A stretch of 5,860 nt of DNA from an uncultured Pedobacter sp. (GTDB lineage Bacteria > Bacteroidota > Bacteroidia > Sphingobacteriales > Sphingobacteriaceae). A model generated the notes under the pieces. It saw nothing but the letters and a program-made list of their open reading frames with translations, had not been told where the DNA came from and did not search any database. Positions 5,525-5,860 of the stretch are shown in pieces; positions within the stretch are counted from its first letter, which is position 1, and each line of letters starts with the position of its first letter. Made by a program: the position numbers and the translations under genes. The stretch is taken from NCBI GenBank assembly GCA_946478755.1, contig CAMLDJ010000328.1, positions 1-5,860 on the forward strand. Direction: 5' to 3'.

Positions 5525-5797
5525 ATGAGCACGAATCGTTTATACCAATATATACTAGCCCTATTCTTTTGCTGGCTTCCCTTTGGCAGTTTCGCCGGGA
5601 GCAACACAGGTACCTCTGCAATTTTAAGCCTTGATCTTCATCAGGATAAAAGGGATAAAAAGCAGGATCGCGGCAAGGAGAACAAAAAGCCGGAAGTGAA
5701 GGAAGTTCCCCAATCCAGGAGGCAAGAAAAGCCCGGTGAAGTTAAATCCGGTAAAAAAGAAAAGCCTGTCCAGGAAAATAAAAAAAGAAATCATTAG
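5525..5797 (+). CDS. Small exported Lys-rich protein ahead of a two-component system
   Basis: This 90-residue protein has a signal peptide: residues 6-24 include the hydrophobic run YILALFFCWLPFGSFAG, with a likely cut after Ala24. The mature part is only about 66 residues, and residues 41-90 are almost entirely charged or polar: 19 Lys/Arg against 10 Asp/Glu, with repeated KK and KXEK patterns and no aromatic residues or Cys. It is probably disordered and periplasmic. I recognise no domain. The stop codon is 9 bases before the ATG of a response-regulator gene, so the two are very likely co-transcribed. A role as an accessory or target of the sensor kinase is a guess from position. The ATG at 5525 is preferred because the signal peptide begins directly after it; no Shine-Dalgarno sequence lies at normal distance. 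Confidence 0.72.
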   Translation: MSTNRLYQYILALFFCWLPFGSFAGSNTGTSAILSLDLHQDKRDKKQDRGKENKKPEVKEVPQSRRQEKPGEVKSGKKEKPVQENKKRNH

Positions 5798-5806
5798 ACC
5801 CCTGAC

Positions 5807-5860
5807 ATGAAAGTTCTGATTGTAGAGGATGAAAAAACACTGGCCTATGAAATGGATGAT
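5807..5860 (+). CDS. Response regulator, receiver domain start (truncated by window edge)
   Basis: Eighteen codons are visible, reading MKVLIVEDEKTLAYEMDD. This is the first beta strand and acidic pocket of a CheY-like receiver domain; Glu7 and Asp8 are the conserved metal-binding acidic pair. The wording is typical of OmpR/PhoB-family or LytTR-family regulators in Bacteroidota; the output domain lies outside the window, so the subfamily is open. The ATG follows the stop of the Lys-rich peptide gene by 9 bases, indicating one transcript. A histidine kinase gene is expected further to the right, by analogy only. Confidence 0.85.
   Translation, partial: MKVLIVEDEKTLAYEMDD

Overview
The window looks like an ordinary chromosomal stretch of a Bacteroidota bacterium, most likely of the Sphingobacteriaceae (Pedobacter/Mucilaginibacter type). 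The reasons are moderate to low GC, start codons without usable Shine-Dalgarno sequences and with A/T-rich leaders, SPII lipoproteins, a DUF4397 lipoprotein, a PVC-type heme protein with HEAT-like repeats, and a small secreted Tyr/Arg-rich protein of a kind typical of this group. The genus is an inference.

Layout from left to right. (1) Bases 1-382, minus strand: the 5' part of a PhoH-like gene with an N-terminal PIN nuclease domain; it runs off the left edge. (2) Bases 383-1022: a roughly 640-base stretch with no convincing gene. Its right end has a very AT-rich block (about 20% GC at 901-960) followed by five 9-mers of the form TTNTNAAC(A/C), spaced exactly 11 bases apart (958-1010). These resemble DnaA boxes. 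(3) Bases 1023-3760, minus strand: a two-gene operon, rpiB (ribose-5-phosphate isomerase B) followed after 5 bases by a 760-residue lipoprotein carrying a propeller-type dehydrogenase-like domain, a HEAT-like region and a C-terminal cytochrome c domain. (4) Bases 3761-3895: a divergent intergenic region with a perfect 14-base palindrome. (5) Bases 3896-4609, plus strand: a lipoprotein with two DUF4397-like units. (6) Bases 4637-4673: a bidirectional terminator between convergent genes. (7) Bases 4696-5268, minus strand: a small secreted protein with an Arg/His/Gly/Asp-rich tail. (8) Bases 5269-5524: a divergent control region with inverted repeats and two consecutive hairpins, one of which pairs GGAGG with CCTCC. 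(9) Bases 5525-5797, plus strand: a small exported Lys-rich protein, followed 9 bases later by the start of a response-regulator gene (5807 to the right edge).

How the genes may work together. rpiB and the cytochrome-bearing lipoprotein are almost certainly co-transcribed. A link between envelope sugar oxidation and cytosolic sugar-phosphate metabolism is plausible but not shown by the sequence. The Lys-rich peptide and the response regulator probably form the head of a two-component operon, with the structured leader and inverted repeats as candidate control elements. The strongest candidates for something undescribed are the 11-base-phased array at 958-1010 and the leader plus exported Lys-rich peptide ahead of the two-component system. 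No transposase, CRISPR array, tRNA or rRNA was seen.
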